Positions 33,163 through 41,913 of a stretch of DNA of 64,000 bases are shown piece after piece. The notes beneath the pieces are model-generated. The model was not told the DNA's origin. It saw only the letters and a list, made by a program, of their open reading frames with translations, and searched no databases. The translations under genes and the position numbers were made by a program. How positions within the stretch are numbered: the stretch's first letter is position 1; each line of letters opens with the position of its first letter. Source of the DNA: Frigidibacter sp037095735 (GTDB lineage Bacteria > Pseudomonadota > Alphaproteobacteria > Rhodobacterales > Rhodobacteraceae); the NCBI RefSeq assembly GCF_037095735.1, contig NZ_JBAWKD010000006.1, forward strand, positions 1-64,000, given 5' to 3'.

Positions 33163-34523
33163 AGCGTGCTCCTCAGCCGGGTCACCAGTCTGCGATAGGC
33201 CGCGGTGATCGGCTCACGGGCGGTGTGGCGGCCGTCGTGCACCAGGTGGCGCCCGGCCGACCACAGGTCGCTCACCAGCCGGTCGTCGCCCTGGAAGGCG
33301 AAGCTGTCCAGGACCGTGTCGCCGCCAAGACCGGCAAGGTCCAGCGACGTGCCATCCAGCGCGACCAGATCCGCCCAGAGCCCCGGCGCGATCGCGCCCG
33401 AGGCCCGGCCGGCGGCCTGCGCCCCGCCCTGCGCGATCTCGTCCCAGAGCCTGCGCCCGGTCGAGCGGCCGGGCGCGGCCAGCACCGCCCTGCCCCGGTC
33501 GCGCAGGCGCTGCGAGTATTCGAGCGTGCGCAGCTCTTCCGACAGCGAGATGCGGATGTTGCTGTCCGAGCCGATGCCGATCCGGCCGCCGGCCCCGAGG
33601 AAGCGCGTGCCGTCGAAGATCCCGTCGCCAAGGCTCGACTCGGTGATCGGGCAGAGCCCCGCCACCGCGCCGCTGGCGGCCAGCGCCAGGGTTTCGGCGG
33701 GCAGCATCTGCGTGGCGTGGATCAGGCACCAGCGGGCATCGACCGGGGCGTTGGCCAGCAGCCACTCGACGGGACGCGCGCCGCGATGGGCCAGCAGTTC
33801 CTCGACCTCGGCCTGCTGCTCGGCGACATGGATGTGGATCGGCGCCTCGGCGGCCAGCGGCAGGACCGCGGCCAGCCCTTCGGGATCGGCGGCGCGCAGC
33901 GAATGCGGGGCGATGCCCAGCCGGGTGTCAGCGGGCAGCGCGGCAAGGGCGCGGGCGGCCCCGGCGTGCAGGTCGGCGAAGGTTTCGGGCGTGGTGTGGA
34001 ACCGGTCCTGCCCCGCGGCCAGCGCCCGCCGGTCGCAGCCGCCATACTGGTAGAAGACCGGCAGCAGCGTCAGCCCGAGGCCCGAGCGCGCGGCGGCGGC
34101 AGCGATGCGCGCCGACAGCTCGGCCCGGTCGTCATAGGGCGCGCCACCCTGCGCGTTGTGGATGTAGTGGAATTCCGCGACGGCGGCATAGCCCGCCTCG
34201 GCCATCTGCATCTGCACGAAGGCGGCGATGATCTCGATCTCGTCGGGGCCGAGCCGGTCGAGGAAGCGGTACATCAGCCGCCGCCATGTCCAGAAGCTGT
34301 CCGAGGCGTCGGGGCCGCGCGCCTCTGTCAGGCCGGCCAGCGCGCGCTGGAAGGCATGGGAATGCAGGTTGACCGGCGCGGGCAGCAGGATGGACCGTCG
34401 TTCCCCCTCGGGCGCCGCGCCGGGGGTGACGGCGGCGATGCGGCCCGCGTCGTCGATCTCGACCCGGACGTTTTCCGCCCAGCCGCCGGGCAGCAGCGCG
34501 CTTTCGGCCCAGAGCAGCGTCAT
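33159..34523 (-). CDS. hutF: formimidoylglutamate deiminase HutF
   Basis: HutF is a zinc amidohydrolase that converts N-formimidoyl-L-glutamate to N-formyl-L-glutamate and ammonia, the fourth step of the five-step histidine pathway. The 454-aa protein has the metal-binding LLPAPVNLHSHAFQRAL, PIHIHVAEQ, WCLIHATQM and GSDSNIRIS segments typical of the family. Start and stop overlap hutD and hutC by 4 bp each. The next enzyme, N-formylglutamate deformylase (HutG), is not in this window. Confidence 0.93.
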   Translation of the reverse strand: MTLLWAESALLPGGWAENVRVEIDDAGRIAAVTPGAAPEGERRSILLPAPVNLHSHAFQRALAGLTEARGPDASDSFWTWRRLMYRFLDRLGPDEIEIIAAFVQMQMAEAGYAAVAEFHYIHNAQGGAPYDDRAELSARIAAAAARSGLGLTLLPVFYQYGGCDRRALAAGQDRFHTTPETFADLHAGAARALAALPADTRLGIAPHSLRAADPEGLAAVLPLAAEAPIHIHVAEQQAEVEELLAHRGARPVEWLLANAPVDARWCLIHATQMLPAETLALAASGAVAGLCPITESSLGDGIFDGTRFLGAGGRIGIGSDSNIRISLSEELRTLEYSQRLRDRGRAVLAAPGRSTGRRLWDEIAQGGAQAAGRASGAIAPGLWADLVALDGTSLDLAGLGGDTVLDSFAFQGDDRLVSDLWSAGRHLVHDGRHTAREPITAAYRRLVTRLRSTL

Positions 34524-35077
34524 GGCAGCACCTCGAAGCGGATCAGAAAGCATCGCCCGAACCCGGTGGTGACCGCGTCCGCGGGATCGAGCAGCAGGGT
34601 GTCGAAGGGCCCGAGCAGGATGCCGTCGACAGTCATCGCCTCCAGCGCGAAGACCGCGCCCGGGCCCTGCAGCGTCTGCGGGCCTTCGACCGGGGTCACG
34701 CTGTGCGAAAAGGTGTCGCGCCGGGTCATCACGTTCAGATCGCTGATCGGACCGTCGACCAGCGCGGCATGGGTCGGCACATCGCCCGGAAAGGCGAAGG
34801 GGCGGCCCGGCAGCAGCACCTCTGCCTCGTCGGTACCGATGGCCAGCACCAGCCCGGCGCCGGTCAGCACCGTCAGCGTGCGGTCGATGCCCGGAAAGGC
34901 CGAGAACGGCCCGCTCGTGGCGACCGAGGCCATCGACAGCCGCCAGTCGAAACCGGCCCCGGCCCCGTCGTCGTCGACATCGGTGGCGGGCGCATCGGCG
35001 CGGGCGATTTCGCGCGTGATGCCGCCGCCATTGGCCCAGGGCTGTTCGAGATAGCCCGCAGCCGGAAGATGCCTCAT
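34520..35077 (-). CDS. hutD: HutD-family protein
   Basis: The 185-aa product matches the HutD/Ves family of cupin-like proteins that occur in hut operons. Landmarks are LEQPWANGGGITREIAR, DWRLSMASVATSGPFSAFPG and LVDGPISDLNVMTRRD. In Pseudomonas fluorescens HutD has been proposed to limit hut expression by binding a pathway intermediate; the role here is inferred from that. It overlaps both neighbours through ATGA junctions, so it is tightly coupled within the operon. Confidence 0.88.
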   Translation of the reverse strand: MRHLPAAGYLEQPWANGGGITREIARADAPATDVDDDGAGAGFDWRLSMASVATSGPFSAFPGIDRTLTVLTGAGLVLAIGTDEAEVLLPGRPFAFPGDVPTHAALVDGPISDLNVMTRRDTFSHSVTPVEGPQTLQGPGAVFALEAMTVDGILLGPFDTLLLDPADAVTTGFGRCFLIRFEVLP

Positions 35078-35727
35078 GCCTTGCCCTCCAGCCCGGCACG
35101 GGCCGCGTCCGAGGCGCCGGGAACGCGCATCTCGAAGGTTTCCGAGATCACCGCGTAATCGTAATAGCCCATCCGCGCCAGAGGCTTGATCCGGGTGTAG
35201 TCGAGCTTGCCGGCGGCGGTGATCACCTCGTCCTTCACATGGATGCGCATCACCTCGCCATAGACGACCTCGACCCAGCCATGGGCCGAGCTGCCGCGCA
35301 GCCGGTGTGTCGAGAGGTAGCGGCATTCGAAATGCGCGGGGCTTTCGGCGACGCGCGGGCCCGGCGCGTCGATGCAGGCCGCCTTGGTCAGGCCGGCGCG
35401 GGCGAATTCATCCTCGCCCTCGGGCCATTCGGCGGCGGTGATGTTCACCGCCTCGCGCAGGTCCCATGTGGCCATGTTCCAGACGAACCAGCCGGTGTCC
35501 TCGGCATTGACGACCGTGTGCTTGCGGCGGCCGTCGGAATACTGGTTGGCGGCGAACATCACCATCGGCGGGTCGAAGGTCAGGTTCTGCCACTGGCTGT
35601 AGGGGGCAAGGTTGTCGACCCCGGCGGACGAGGTGGTCGAGATCCAGCCGATCGGTCGCGGCACGGTGCAGGCCTTGAAGGGCGAGAAGGGCAGCGGGCA
35701 GGCCTCGCGGCCGGGGGCGTACTGCAT
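35074..35727 (-). CDS. flavin reductase-like domain protein (FMN-binding split barrel)
   Basis: The 217-aa protein is of the DIM6/NTAB flavin reductase-like family: it has PRPIGWISTTSSAGVDNLAPYS, cited here in two parts (PRPIGWIST and GVDNLAPYS), then PPMVMFAAN and the YGEVMRIHVKDEV segment. It likely binds FMN, but whether it reduces free flavin or another substrate is unknown. It is embedded between hutU and hutD, overlapping hutD by 4 bp, an uncommon member of a hut operon. The ATG at 35727 follows AAGGAT; the frame upstream lacks similarity. Confidence 0.82.
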   Translation of the reverse strand: MQYAPGREACPLPFSPFKACTVPRPIGWISTTSSAGVDNLAPYSQWQNLTFDPPMVMFAANQYSDGRRKHTVVNAEDTGWFVWNMATWDLREAVNITAAEWPEGEDEFARAGLTKAACIDAPGPRVAESPAHFECRYLSTHRLRGSSAHGWVEVVYGEVMRIHVKDEVITAAGKLDYTRIKPLARMGYYDYAVISETFEMRVPGASDAARAGLEGKA

Positions 35728-35748
35728 GGGAGGGATCCTTGAGGGAGG

Positions 35749-35770
35749 GCGGGAGGGTGCCCCCTCCCGC
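35749..35770 (-). other. hairpin between hutU and the flavin reductase gene
   Basis: GCGGGAGGG and CCCTCCCGC form a perfect 9-bp stem with a 4-nt loop, without a U-run. It could modulate read-through or RNA stability within the operon. Confidence 0.5.
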
Positions 35771-35788
35771 AAGCATTCGCGGCGCGGG

Positions 35789-37474
35789 TCAGTTCCCGAG
35801 GATGCCGGGCAGGCGCAGGCCGTGCCGGGTGGCGCAGTCGCGCGCGATCTCGTAGCCGGCATCGGCATGGCGCATCACGCCAGAGGCCGGGTCGTTCCAG
35901 AGCACGCGCTCGATCCGTTTCGCGGCCTCGGGCGTGCCGTCGCAGCAGATCACCATGCCGGCGTGCTGGGAAAAGCCCATGCCGACGCCGCCGCCGTGAT
36001 GCAGCGACACCCAGGTCGCACCCGACGCGCAGTTCAGAAGCGCGTTCAGCAGCGGCCAGTCCGAGACCGCGTCCGAGCCGTCCTGCATGGCTTCCGTCTC
36101 GCGGTTGGGGCTGGCGACCGAGCCGGAGTCGAGATGGTCACGGCCGATGACGACGGGCGCCTTGAGTTCGCCCTTCGCCACCATCTCGTTGAAGGCGAGG
36201 CCCAGCCGGTGGCGGTCGCCAAGCCCCACCCAGCAGATCCGCGCCGGCAGGCCCTGGAAGGCGATGCGCTCGCGCGCCATGTCCAGCCAGTTGTGCAGAT
36301 GCGGGTTGTCGGGGATCAGCTCCTTCACCTTCTGATCGGTGCGGTAGATGTCTTCGGGATCGCCCGAAAGCGCGGCCCAGCGGAACGGGCCGATGCCCTG
36401 GCAGAACAGCGGCCGGATGCAGGCCGGCACGAAGCCCGGGAAGGCGAAGGCGCGCTCGAACCCCTCTTCCAGCGCCATCTGGCGGATGTTGTTGCCATAA
36501 TCGATCGTCGGGACGCCCGCGTCATGGAAGCCGACCATCGCCTCGACATGGGTGCGCATCGCGGCGCGCGCGGCGCGGTTGACCTCGTCGGGCGCGGTCT
36601 CCTGCTTCGCGCGCCAGTCGCCCAGCGACCAGCCCAGCGGCAGGTAGCCGTGGATCGGGTCATGGGCCGAGGTCTGGTCGGTGACGATCGCCGGGCGCGG
36701 TCCGCCCTGCTTCATGCGGGCCAGCAGTTCGGGGAAGATCTCGGCGGCATTGCCCAGAAGGCCCACCGACTTCGCCTCGCCCTTCGCCGTCCAGTCGGCG
36801 ATCATGGCCAGCGCCTCGTCAAGTGTGCGGGCCTTTTCATCGACATAGCGGGTGCGCAGGCGGAAATCGATCCGCGTCTCGTCGCATTCGACGGCAAGGC
36901 AGCTTGCCCCCGCCATCACCGCCGCCAGCGGCTGCGCGCCGCCCATGCCGCCAAGACCGCCCGTCAGGATCCATTTGCCCCTAAGGTCGCCGCCATAGTG
37001 CTGGCGGCCGGCTTCCACGAAGGTCTCGTAGGTGCCCTGCACGATGCCCTGCGCGCCGATGTAGATCCAGGACCCGGCGGTCATCTGGCCGTACATCATC
37101 AGGCCCTTGCGATCGAGTTCGTTGAAATGCTCCCAATTCGCCCATTTCGGCACGAGGTTCGAATTGGCGATCAGCACGCGGGGCGCGTCGGGATGGGTGC
37201 GGAAGACGCCCACGGGCTTGCCGGATTGCACCAGCAGCGTCTCGTCCGCCTCCAGCGTCTTCAGCGTCTCGACGATCTTGTCGAAATCGGCCCAGCTGCG
37301 CGCGGCGCGGCCGATGCCGCCATAGACGACAAGGTCGTGCGGTCGTTCCGCCACGTCGGGATGCAGGTTGTTCATCAGCATCCGCATCGGCGCCTCGGTC
37401 AGCCAGCTTTTCGCGGTGATCTCGGCGCCGGTGGGCGGGAAGATGTCGCGGGCGTTGGGACGGGTGTCGGTCAT
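35789..37474 (-). CDS. hutU: urocanate hydratase
   Basis: HutU (urocanase) uses tightly bound NAD+ to convert urocanate to imidazolone propionate. The 561-aa protein has the family hallmarks ILTGGLGGMGGAQPLA (NAD-binding), VECDETRIDFR, GNNIRQMA, and FVPACIRPLFCQGIGPFRW with the conserved active-site Cys. It follows hutH after 10 bp. Length and motifs are standard. Confidence 0.97.
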   Translation of the reverse strand: MTDTRPNARDIFPPTGAEITAKSWLTEAPMRMLMNNLHPDVAERPHDLVVYGGIGRAARSWADFDKIVETLKTLEADETLLVQSGKPVGVFRTHPDAPRVLIANSNLVPKWANWEHFNELDRKGLMMYGQMTAGSWIYIGAQGIVQGTYETFVEAGRQHYGGDLRGKWILTGGLGGMGGAQPLAAVMAGASCLAVECDETRIDFRLRTRYVDEKARTLDEALAMIADWTAKGEAKSVGLLGNAAEIFPELLARMKQGGPRPAIVTDQTSAHDPIHGYLPLGWSLGDWRAKQETAPDEVNRAARAAMRTHVEAMVGFHDAGVPTIDYGNNIRQMALEEGFERAFAFPGFVPACIRPLFCQGIGPFRWAALSGDPEDIYRTDQKVKELIPDNPHLHNWLDMARERIAFQGLPARICWVGLGDRHRLGLAFNEMVAKGELKAPVVIGRDHLDSGSVASPNRETEAMQDGSDAVSDWPLLNALLNCASGATWVSLHHGGGVGMGFSQHAGMVICCDGTPEAAKRIERVLWNDPASGVMRHADAGYEIARDCATRHGLRLPGILGN

Positions 37475-37484
37475 CCGGGCCTCC

Positions 37485-39014
37485 TCAGGCGTCGAGCTTG
37501 GGCAGGAATGCGGCCACCGGGGCGATCAGCGCCCCATCGGCCACCATCAGTTTCGCAACCGCAAGATCGGGCGCCATGAAGCGATCCTCGGCCAAGGTTG
37601 CGATTTTCGAACGTATTGCCGTCAGCACTCCCGCGAGCTGCGGCGAGGTTGCAAGCGGCGCGCGGAAGTCGATCCCCTGTGCCGCGGTCAGCGCCTCGAT
37701 CCCGAGGATGCCCTCGAGATTGGCCACCATCGGGCCAAGGCGGCGGGCCCCGTGGCAGGCCATCGAGACGTGATCCTCCTGGTTGGCCGAGGTCGGCGTC
37801 GAGTCGATCGAGGCCGGATGCGCGCGCTGGCGGTTCTCGCTCATCAGTGCGGCCGAGGTGACCTCGGCGATCATCAAGCCGGAGTTCAGGCCGGGTTTGG
37901 CCGCAAGGAACGCCGGCAGGCCGTGGCTCAGCGTCGGGTCGACCAGCAGCGCGATGCGGCGCTGCGCGATCGAGCCGATCTCGGCGATGGCCAGCGCGAG
38001 GATGTCGGCGGCGAAGGCCACCGGCTCGGCATGGAAGTTGCCGCCCGAGACGACCGAGCCATCCGAGAGCACCAGCGGGTTGTCGGTGACGGCGTTCGCC
38101 TCGGCCGCCAGCGTGCGGGCGCAGGTCCAGATCAGGTCCAGCGCCGCGCCGTCGACCTGCGGCTGGCAGCGGATGCAATAGGGGTCCTGCACGCGCTCGT
38201 CGCCGGTGGCGTGGCTGGCGCGGATCTGGCTGCCCTCGAGCAGCGCCGCCAGCGCGGCGGCGGTGGCGATCTGGCCGGCGTGGCCGCGCAGGGCATGGAT
38301 TTCCGGGTGGAAGGGCGCGGTCGAGCCCATCGCGGCATCGGTCGACAGCGCCCCGGTGACCAGCGCGGTCTGCAGGCAGCGATGCGCGCCGAACAGGCCC
38401 GCCAGCGCCAGCGCCGTCGAGACCTGCGTGCCATTGATCAGCGCGAGCCCCTCTTTCGCGGCCAAAGTGACCGGCGCGAGACCGGCACGGGCCAGTGCCT
38501 GCGCGGCCGGCAGGCGGGCGCCGTCGAAATCGGCCTCGCCCTCGCCCAGCATCGCCGCGGCCATATGCGCGAGCGGCGCGAGATCGCCCGAGGCGCCGAC
38601 CGAGCCCTGTTCGGGGATCACCGGCAGCACGCCGCGGTTCAGCATCGCCTCGAGCAGCGCGGTGACTTCGGGGCGCACGCCCGAGGCGCCGCGGCCGAGC
38701 GAGATCAGTTTCAGCGCCATGATCAGCCGCACCTCGGGCGCGGCCAGCGGCGCGCCCACCCCGCAGCAATGCGACAGGATCAGGTTGCGCTGCAGCGTGG
38801 CCACGTCCCCCGCCCCGATGCGGATCGAGGCGAGTTTGCCGAAGCCGGTGTTGATGCCGTAGACCGGCGCGTCGCCGCCGGCGATCTCGGCGATGCGGGC
38901 GGCGCCGCGGGCGATGGCGGGGGCGGTGGCGGGGTCGAGCCGCACGGGCGCGGCGTCGCGCCAGATCGCTTCCAGCGCGGCAAGCGGGACCGCGCCGGGG
39001 GTCAGGGTGATCAT
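37485..39014 (-). CDS. hutH: histidine ammonia-lyase
   Basis: HutH deaminates L-histidine to trans-urocanate, the first step of the pathway. The 509-aa protein contains the Ala141-Ser142-Gly143 triad (GSVGASGDLAPLAH), which cyclises to the MIO prosthetic group. INTGFGKLA and MSENRQRAHPASIDS support the call. The ATG at 39014 overlaps the hutI stop as ATGA, and the frame upstream only runs through hutI. Confidence 0.97.
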   Translation of the reverse strand: MITLTPGAVPLAALEAIWRDAAPVRLDPATAPAIARGAARIAEIAGGDAPVYGINTGFGKLASIRIGAGDVATLQRNLILSHCCGVGAPLAAPEVRLIMALKLISLGRGASGVRPEVTALLEAMLNRGVLPVIPEQGSVGASGDLAPLAHMAAAMLGEGEADFDGARLPAAQALARAGLAPVTLAAKEGLALINGTQVSTALALAGLFGAHRCLQTALVTGALSTDAAMGSTAPFHPEIHALRGHAGQIATAAALAALLEGSQIRASHATGDERVQDPYCIRCQPQVDGAALDLIWTCARTLAAEANAVTDNPLVLSDGSVVSGGNFHAEPVAFAADILALAIAEIGSIAQRRIALLVDPTLSHGLPAFLAAKPGLNSGLMIAEVTSAALMSENRQRAHPASIDSTPTSANQEDHVSMACHGARRLGPMVANLEGILGIEALTAAQGIDFRAPLATSPQLAGVLTAIRSKIATLAEDRFMAPDLAVAKLMVADGALIAPVAAFLPKLDA

Positions 39015-40213
39015 GCAGTCTCTCCGCGGAAGATGCGGGTCATCGCCGGGCGGAAGCCGATCCAGTAGACCAGTTCGGCCGGGCTCTCGATGTCCCAAAG
39101 GGTGAAATCGGCGCTTTTGCCGGGTTCGATGGTGCCGGTCTCGGCCAGAAGGCCGGTGGCGCGCGCGGCCTCGCGGGTGGTGGCGGCCAGGCATTCGGCG
39201 ACGGTCAGGCGGAAGAGCGTGGCGCCGAGGTTCATCGTCAGCAGCAGCGAGGCCAGCGGCGAGGAGCCGGGGTTCATGTCGGTCGCGAGCGCGATCGGCA
39301 CGCCGGCCGCGCGCAGCCCTTCGACCGGGGGCATCTGCGTCTCGCGGATCGCATAGGTGGCGCCGGGCAGCAGCACCGCCGTGGTTCCGGCGGCCTTCAT
39401 CGCGGCGATGCCGGCCGCATCGAGATATTCGACATGGTCGCAGCTGAGCGCTCCATAGCCCGCGGCGAAGACCGCGCCGTGGGAATTCGACAGCTGTTCG
39501 GCATGCAGCTTGACCGGCAGGCCCAGCGCCCGGGCATGATCGAAGAGCGGGCGCAGTTCGTCCGGGGTGAAGGCGATGCGCTCGCAGAAGGCATCGACCG
39601 CATCGACCAGCCCCGCCTCATGGGCCGCGGTCAGGCCGGGGATCGCGACCTTGGCGATATAGGCGGCATTGCGGCCCTTGTAGGCGGGCGGCACCGCATG
39701 GGCGGCGAGCCAGCTGGTGGTGATCCGCACCGGGCGCAGGCCGGCAAGGCGGCGGGCGGCGCGCAGCATGCGCAGCTCCGCCTCGATCGACAGGCCGTAG
39801 CCCGACTTGATCTCGACGGTCGAGGCCCCCTCGGACAGAAGCGCGTCGAGCCGCGACAGCGCCTGCGCCACCAGTTGATCCTCGGTCGCCTCGGCGGTGC
39901 GGGCGACGGTCGAGGCGATGCCCCCGCCGGCACGGGCGATCTCTTCGTAACTGGCCCCGTCCAGCCGCATCTCGAACTCGCGGGCGCGGGTGCCGGCGAA
40001 GACCATGTGGGTGTGGCAATCGACGAAGGCGGGCAGCAGCCACTGGCCGCGGCAGTCGGTCACCGGCAGGTCGGTGTAGTCCGGCGGCAGGTCGGCCACG
40101 GCGCCGACCCAGGCGATGCGGCCCTGCAGGACGGCGACGGCGCCCTGCAGGATCGGCCCCTGCCCCGCCGCCATGGTGAGGATCCGCGCATTGGTCCAGA
40201 CGCCCGATGTCAT
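39011..40213 (-). CDS. hutI: imidazolonepropionase
   Basis: HutI is a zinc/iron amidohydrolase that opens imidazolone propionate to N-formimidoyl-L-glutamate. The 400-aa protein has the metal motif VDCHTHMVFAGTR, the substrate region KLHAEQLSNSHGAVFAA, and ALATDMNPGSSP. It is the first gene of the hut transcript. The ATG at 40213 follows GGGGGCAGA; an upstream in-frame ATG (40270) would run through the operator and promoter, so it is rejected. Confidence 0.96.
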   Translation of the reverse strand: MTSGVWTNARILTMAAGQGPILQGAVAVLQGRIAWVGAVADLPPDYTDLPVTDCRGQWLLPAFVDCHTHMVFAGTRAREFEMRLDGASYEEIARAGGGIASTVARTAEATEDQLVAQALSRLDALLSEGASTVEIKSGYGLSIEAELRMLRAARRLAGLRPVRITTSWLAAHAVPPAYKGRNAAYIAKVAIPGLTAAHEAGLVDAVDAFCERIAFTPDELRPLFDHARALGLPVKLHAEQLSNSHGAVFAAGYGALSCDHVEYLDAAGIAAMKAAGTTAVLLPGATYAIRETQMPPVEGLRAAGVPIALATDMNPGSSPLASLLLTMNLGATLFRLTVAECLAATTREAARATGLLAETGTIEPGKSADFTLWDIESPAELVYWIGFRPAMTRIFRGETA

Positions 40214-40225
40214 TCTGCCCCCGTG

Positions 40226-40243
40226 AATATGTATGCACATATT
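40226..40243. promoter_or_regulatory. candidate HutC operator
   Basis: AATATGT-ATGC-ACATATT is an 18-bp palindrome with perfect 7-bp arms, an AT-rich island in GC-rich DNA. It sits 13 bp upstream of hutI and touches the presumed -10. Its core resembles the TGTATATACA-like sites of GntR/HutC proteins. Confidence 0.65.
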
Positions 40244-40270
40244 GATGGTGCCGCGCGGAAGGCAGGTCAA
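40242..40270 (-). promoter_or_regulatory. candidate hut operon promoter
   Basis: On the minus strand TTGACC (40270-40265) matches the -35 consensus at 5 of 6 bases. After a 17-bp spacer, CATCAA (40247-40242) is a weak -10. The palindromic operator would block it. Confidence 0.5.
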
Positions 40271-40274
40271 GACG

Positions 40275-40306
40275 AAAACGGCCGCCGAAGCGTTTTGGCC
40301 GCCGTT
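40275..40306 (-). terminator. terminator after the subtilase gene
   Basis: On the minus strand AACGGC-g-GCC pairs with GGC-g-GCCGTT (one G/G mismatch) around a 10-nt loop, followed by TTCGTCTTG. It lies 27 bp after the peptidase stop and separates that cassette from the hut operon. Confidence 0.55.
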
Positions 40307-40332
40307 CGGTCAAGGGTCGGAAGGCGCAGGCG

Positions 40333-41892
40333 TCAGGCGTCGACTTCCTGCCGCGAGGTCGGCGGGTGCGCGGGCGGGCGCGGCAGCCGCGACCAGTCGA
40401 GCTTCGGCGTGGCCGCGGCGGGATTGGTCGCGCCGGCGCCGCGCAGGGCTTTCTTGGCAGCGGGACCGTCGCCGGGTTTCAGCGCGCCGCTGGAATAGGC
40501 CAGCGACAACAGTCCCGCGGTGATCGCCGTCGCGGCCGAAGTGCCCGAGAAGCGGCAGTAATAGGACCGGTAGTCCAGAATCGCGCCGGTCGAGGTCGCA
40601 AGCCCGGTGAAGACCGAGGAATTGTAGCCCGCCCGCCCCGGCACGTCGGTCGAGACGATGTCGAGCGAGGAATAGGTCGCCGCCGTCGCCGCCCCGCCGC
40701 CCGGCAGCGGCACCGCGCCCAGCCCGGCGAGGTAGTCCACCGACTGGTCGGTCGACTGGTAGCCGGCGCTGTCGGTGTCGACGCGGGTCATCGCGAGGTC
40801 GAGCCGCTCGCCATCGCCCGAGGGCGCATAGACCGACACGTCCTTATGACCGCAGGTGAAGGCCGCGGGCTGGCCGGTCGAGCTATGGGCGCCCACGGCG
40901 ATGATGCCGTTGTCGGGCCTGGCGAGGCTGGCGGGATAAGCCAGGTGATCCTCGGCCGAGTTGCCGGCGGCGCAGACGACCGGGATCTTGCGCGAGATCT
41001 CGAGCAGCAGCGCCTCGAACACCGTCCAGGCGTCCAGCTCGTCAGGGCGGAACCCGACGCCGAGCCGCGCCATCAGCCGGGTGGCAAGGTCGGGGTCTTC
41101 GCCCGTGACCGGGGCGACGGTAGCGAGGGGCGACGAGACCTCGCGCGCCAGCACGATGAGGTCGGCCCCGATCCGCCACGCGTAGAGCAGCGCGAAGATC
41201 AGCTGCTCGGCCTCGGGTTCGAAATTGGTCGAGATCGGCACGATCCGGCAATAGGGATCGACCCCGGCATAGGCGAAGCCGCTCGCGCCCTGCGGGGTGA
41301 CGGGCACCGCGCCCGGCCCCGTCCCCGGGGGCGTCCCCGGCACGGGCAACAGCACCGGGCCCACGACCTGCACCGCGTCCGCGCCCAGCGGCCGCGCGCC
41401 GATCAGGCCGGCCATCGCCGTGCCATGGGCCGAGAAGCTGGCGCGCGTCGCCGGGAAGACCCGGGACGGATCCGGGGCCCCGGGACGGTCTGCGGCATAG
41501 CGCGCGGCGAGCCCCGCGAAAAGCCTGTCTGCGAAGGGCAGGGCCTTGGCGGTGGCGGGGGTCGGCGGCGGGCCCGACAGCTCGGGCGGCAGCGTGGCCG
41601 CCGGCGTCGGGAAGGCGCCAAGTTCGGCCGAGAACAGGTCAAGCGCCAGATCCTGCGCGACCGCGTCCTTGAGGTTCGGATGCCCGCCCGCGACCGAAGT
41701 GTCGATCATCGCCACCAGCGTCGGCCGGCTGCCGGGCCGGTCGAGCCGGCGCTCGGCCAGGTCCCAGGCGCTTGAGGCGAAGGTGGTCACGTCCTGCACC
41801 ACGCCGATGGTGCAAAGATGCCAGAGCGCGTGGAAGGCGGGATAGCGCCCCTCGCCCCGTGTGCCCGAAGGTGTCAGCTGCAGTTCCGCCAC
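40333..41892 (-). CDS. S8 (subtilisin-family) serine peptidase
   Basis: The 519-aa protein has a full subtilase catalytic set: Asp64 (VAMIDTSV), His156 (SAHGTAMAGLI), oxyanion Asn311 (CAAGNSAED) and Ser452 (FSGTSAATAITAGLL, with Ile where Pro is usual). No signal peptide or classical prodomain is visible, so it may act in the cytoplasm. The 165-180 and 255-280 regions are long inserts. The start is GTG at 41892, with AAGGGG eight bases before it. It is the last gene of a three-gene cassette, 21 bp after the PAP2/haloperoxidase-like gene. Substrates are unknown. Confidence 0.88.
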   Translation of the reverse strand: MAELQLTPSGTRGEGRYPAFHALWHLCTIGVVQDVTTFASSAWDLAERRLDRPGSRPTLVAMIDTSVAGGHPNLKDAVAQDLALDLFSAELGAFPTPAATLPPELSGPPPTPATAKALPFADRLFAGLAARYAADRPGAPDPSRVFPATRASFSAHGTAMAGLIGARPLGADAVQVVGPVLLPVPGTPPGTGPGAVPVTPQGASGFAYAGVDPYCRIVPISTNFEPEAEQLIFALLYAWRIGADLIVLAREVSSPLATVAPVTGEDPDLATRLMARLGVGFRPDELDAWTVFEALLLEISRKIPVVCAAGNSAEDHLAYPASLARPDNGIIAVGAHSSTGQPAAFTCGHKDVSVYAPSGDGERLDLAMTRVDTDSAGYQSTDQSVDYLAGLGAVPLPGGGAATAATYSSLDIVSTDVPGRAGYNSSVFTGLATSTGAILDYRSYYCRFSGTSAATAITAGLLSLAYSSGALKPGDGPAAKKALRGAGATNPAAATPKLDWSRLPRPPAHPPTSRQEVDA

Positions 41893-41913
41893 GGTTCACC
41901 CCTTACCTGAAGA

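Noticed and set aside
33159..35099. Reading hutF as a 646-aa protein
   Set aside because: The first 190 codons are hutD read in another frame. The family start is at 34523.
40214..40270. Upstream start for hutI at 40270
   Set aside because: It would translate the palindromic operator and the -10/-35 region and adds no family sequence.
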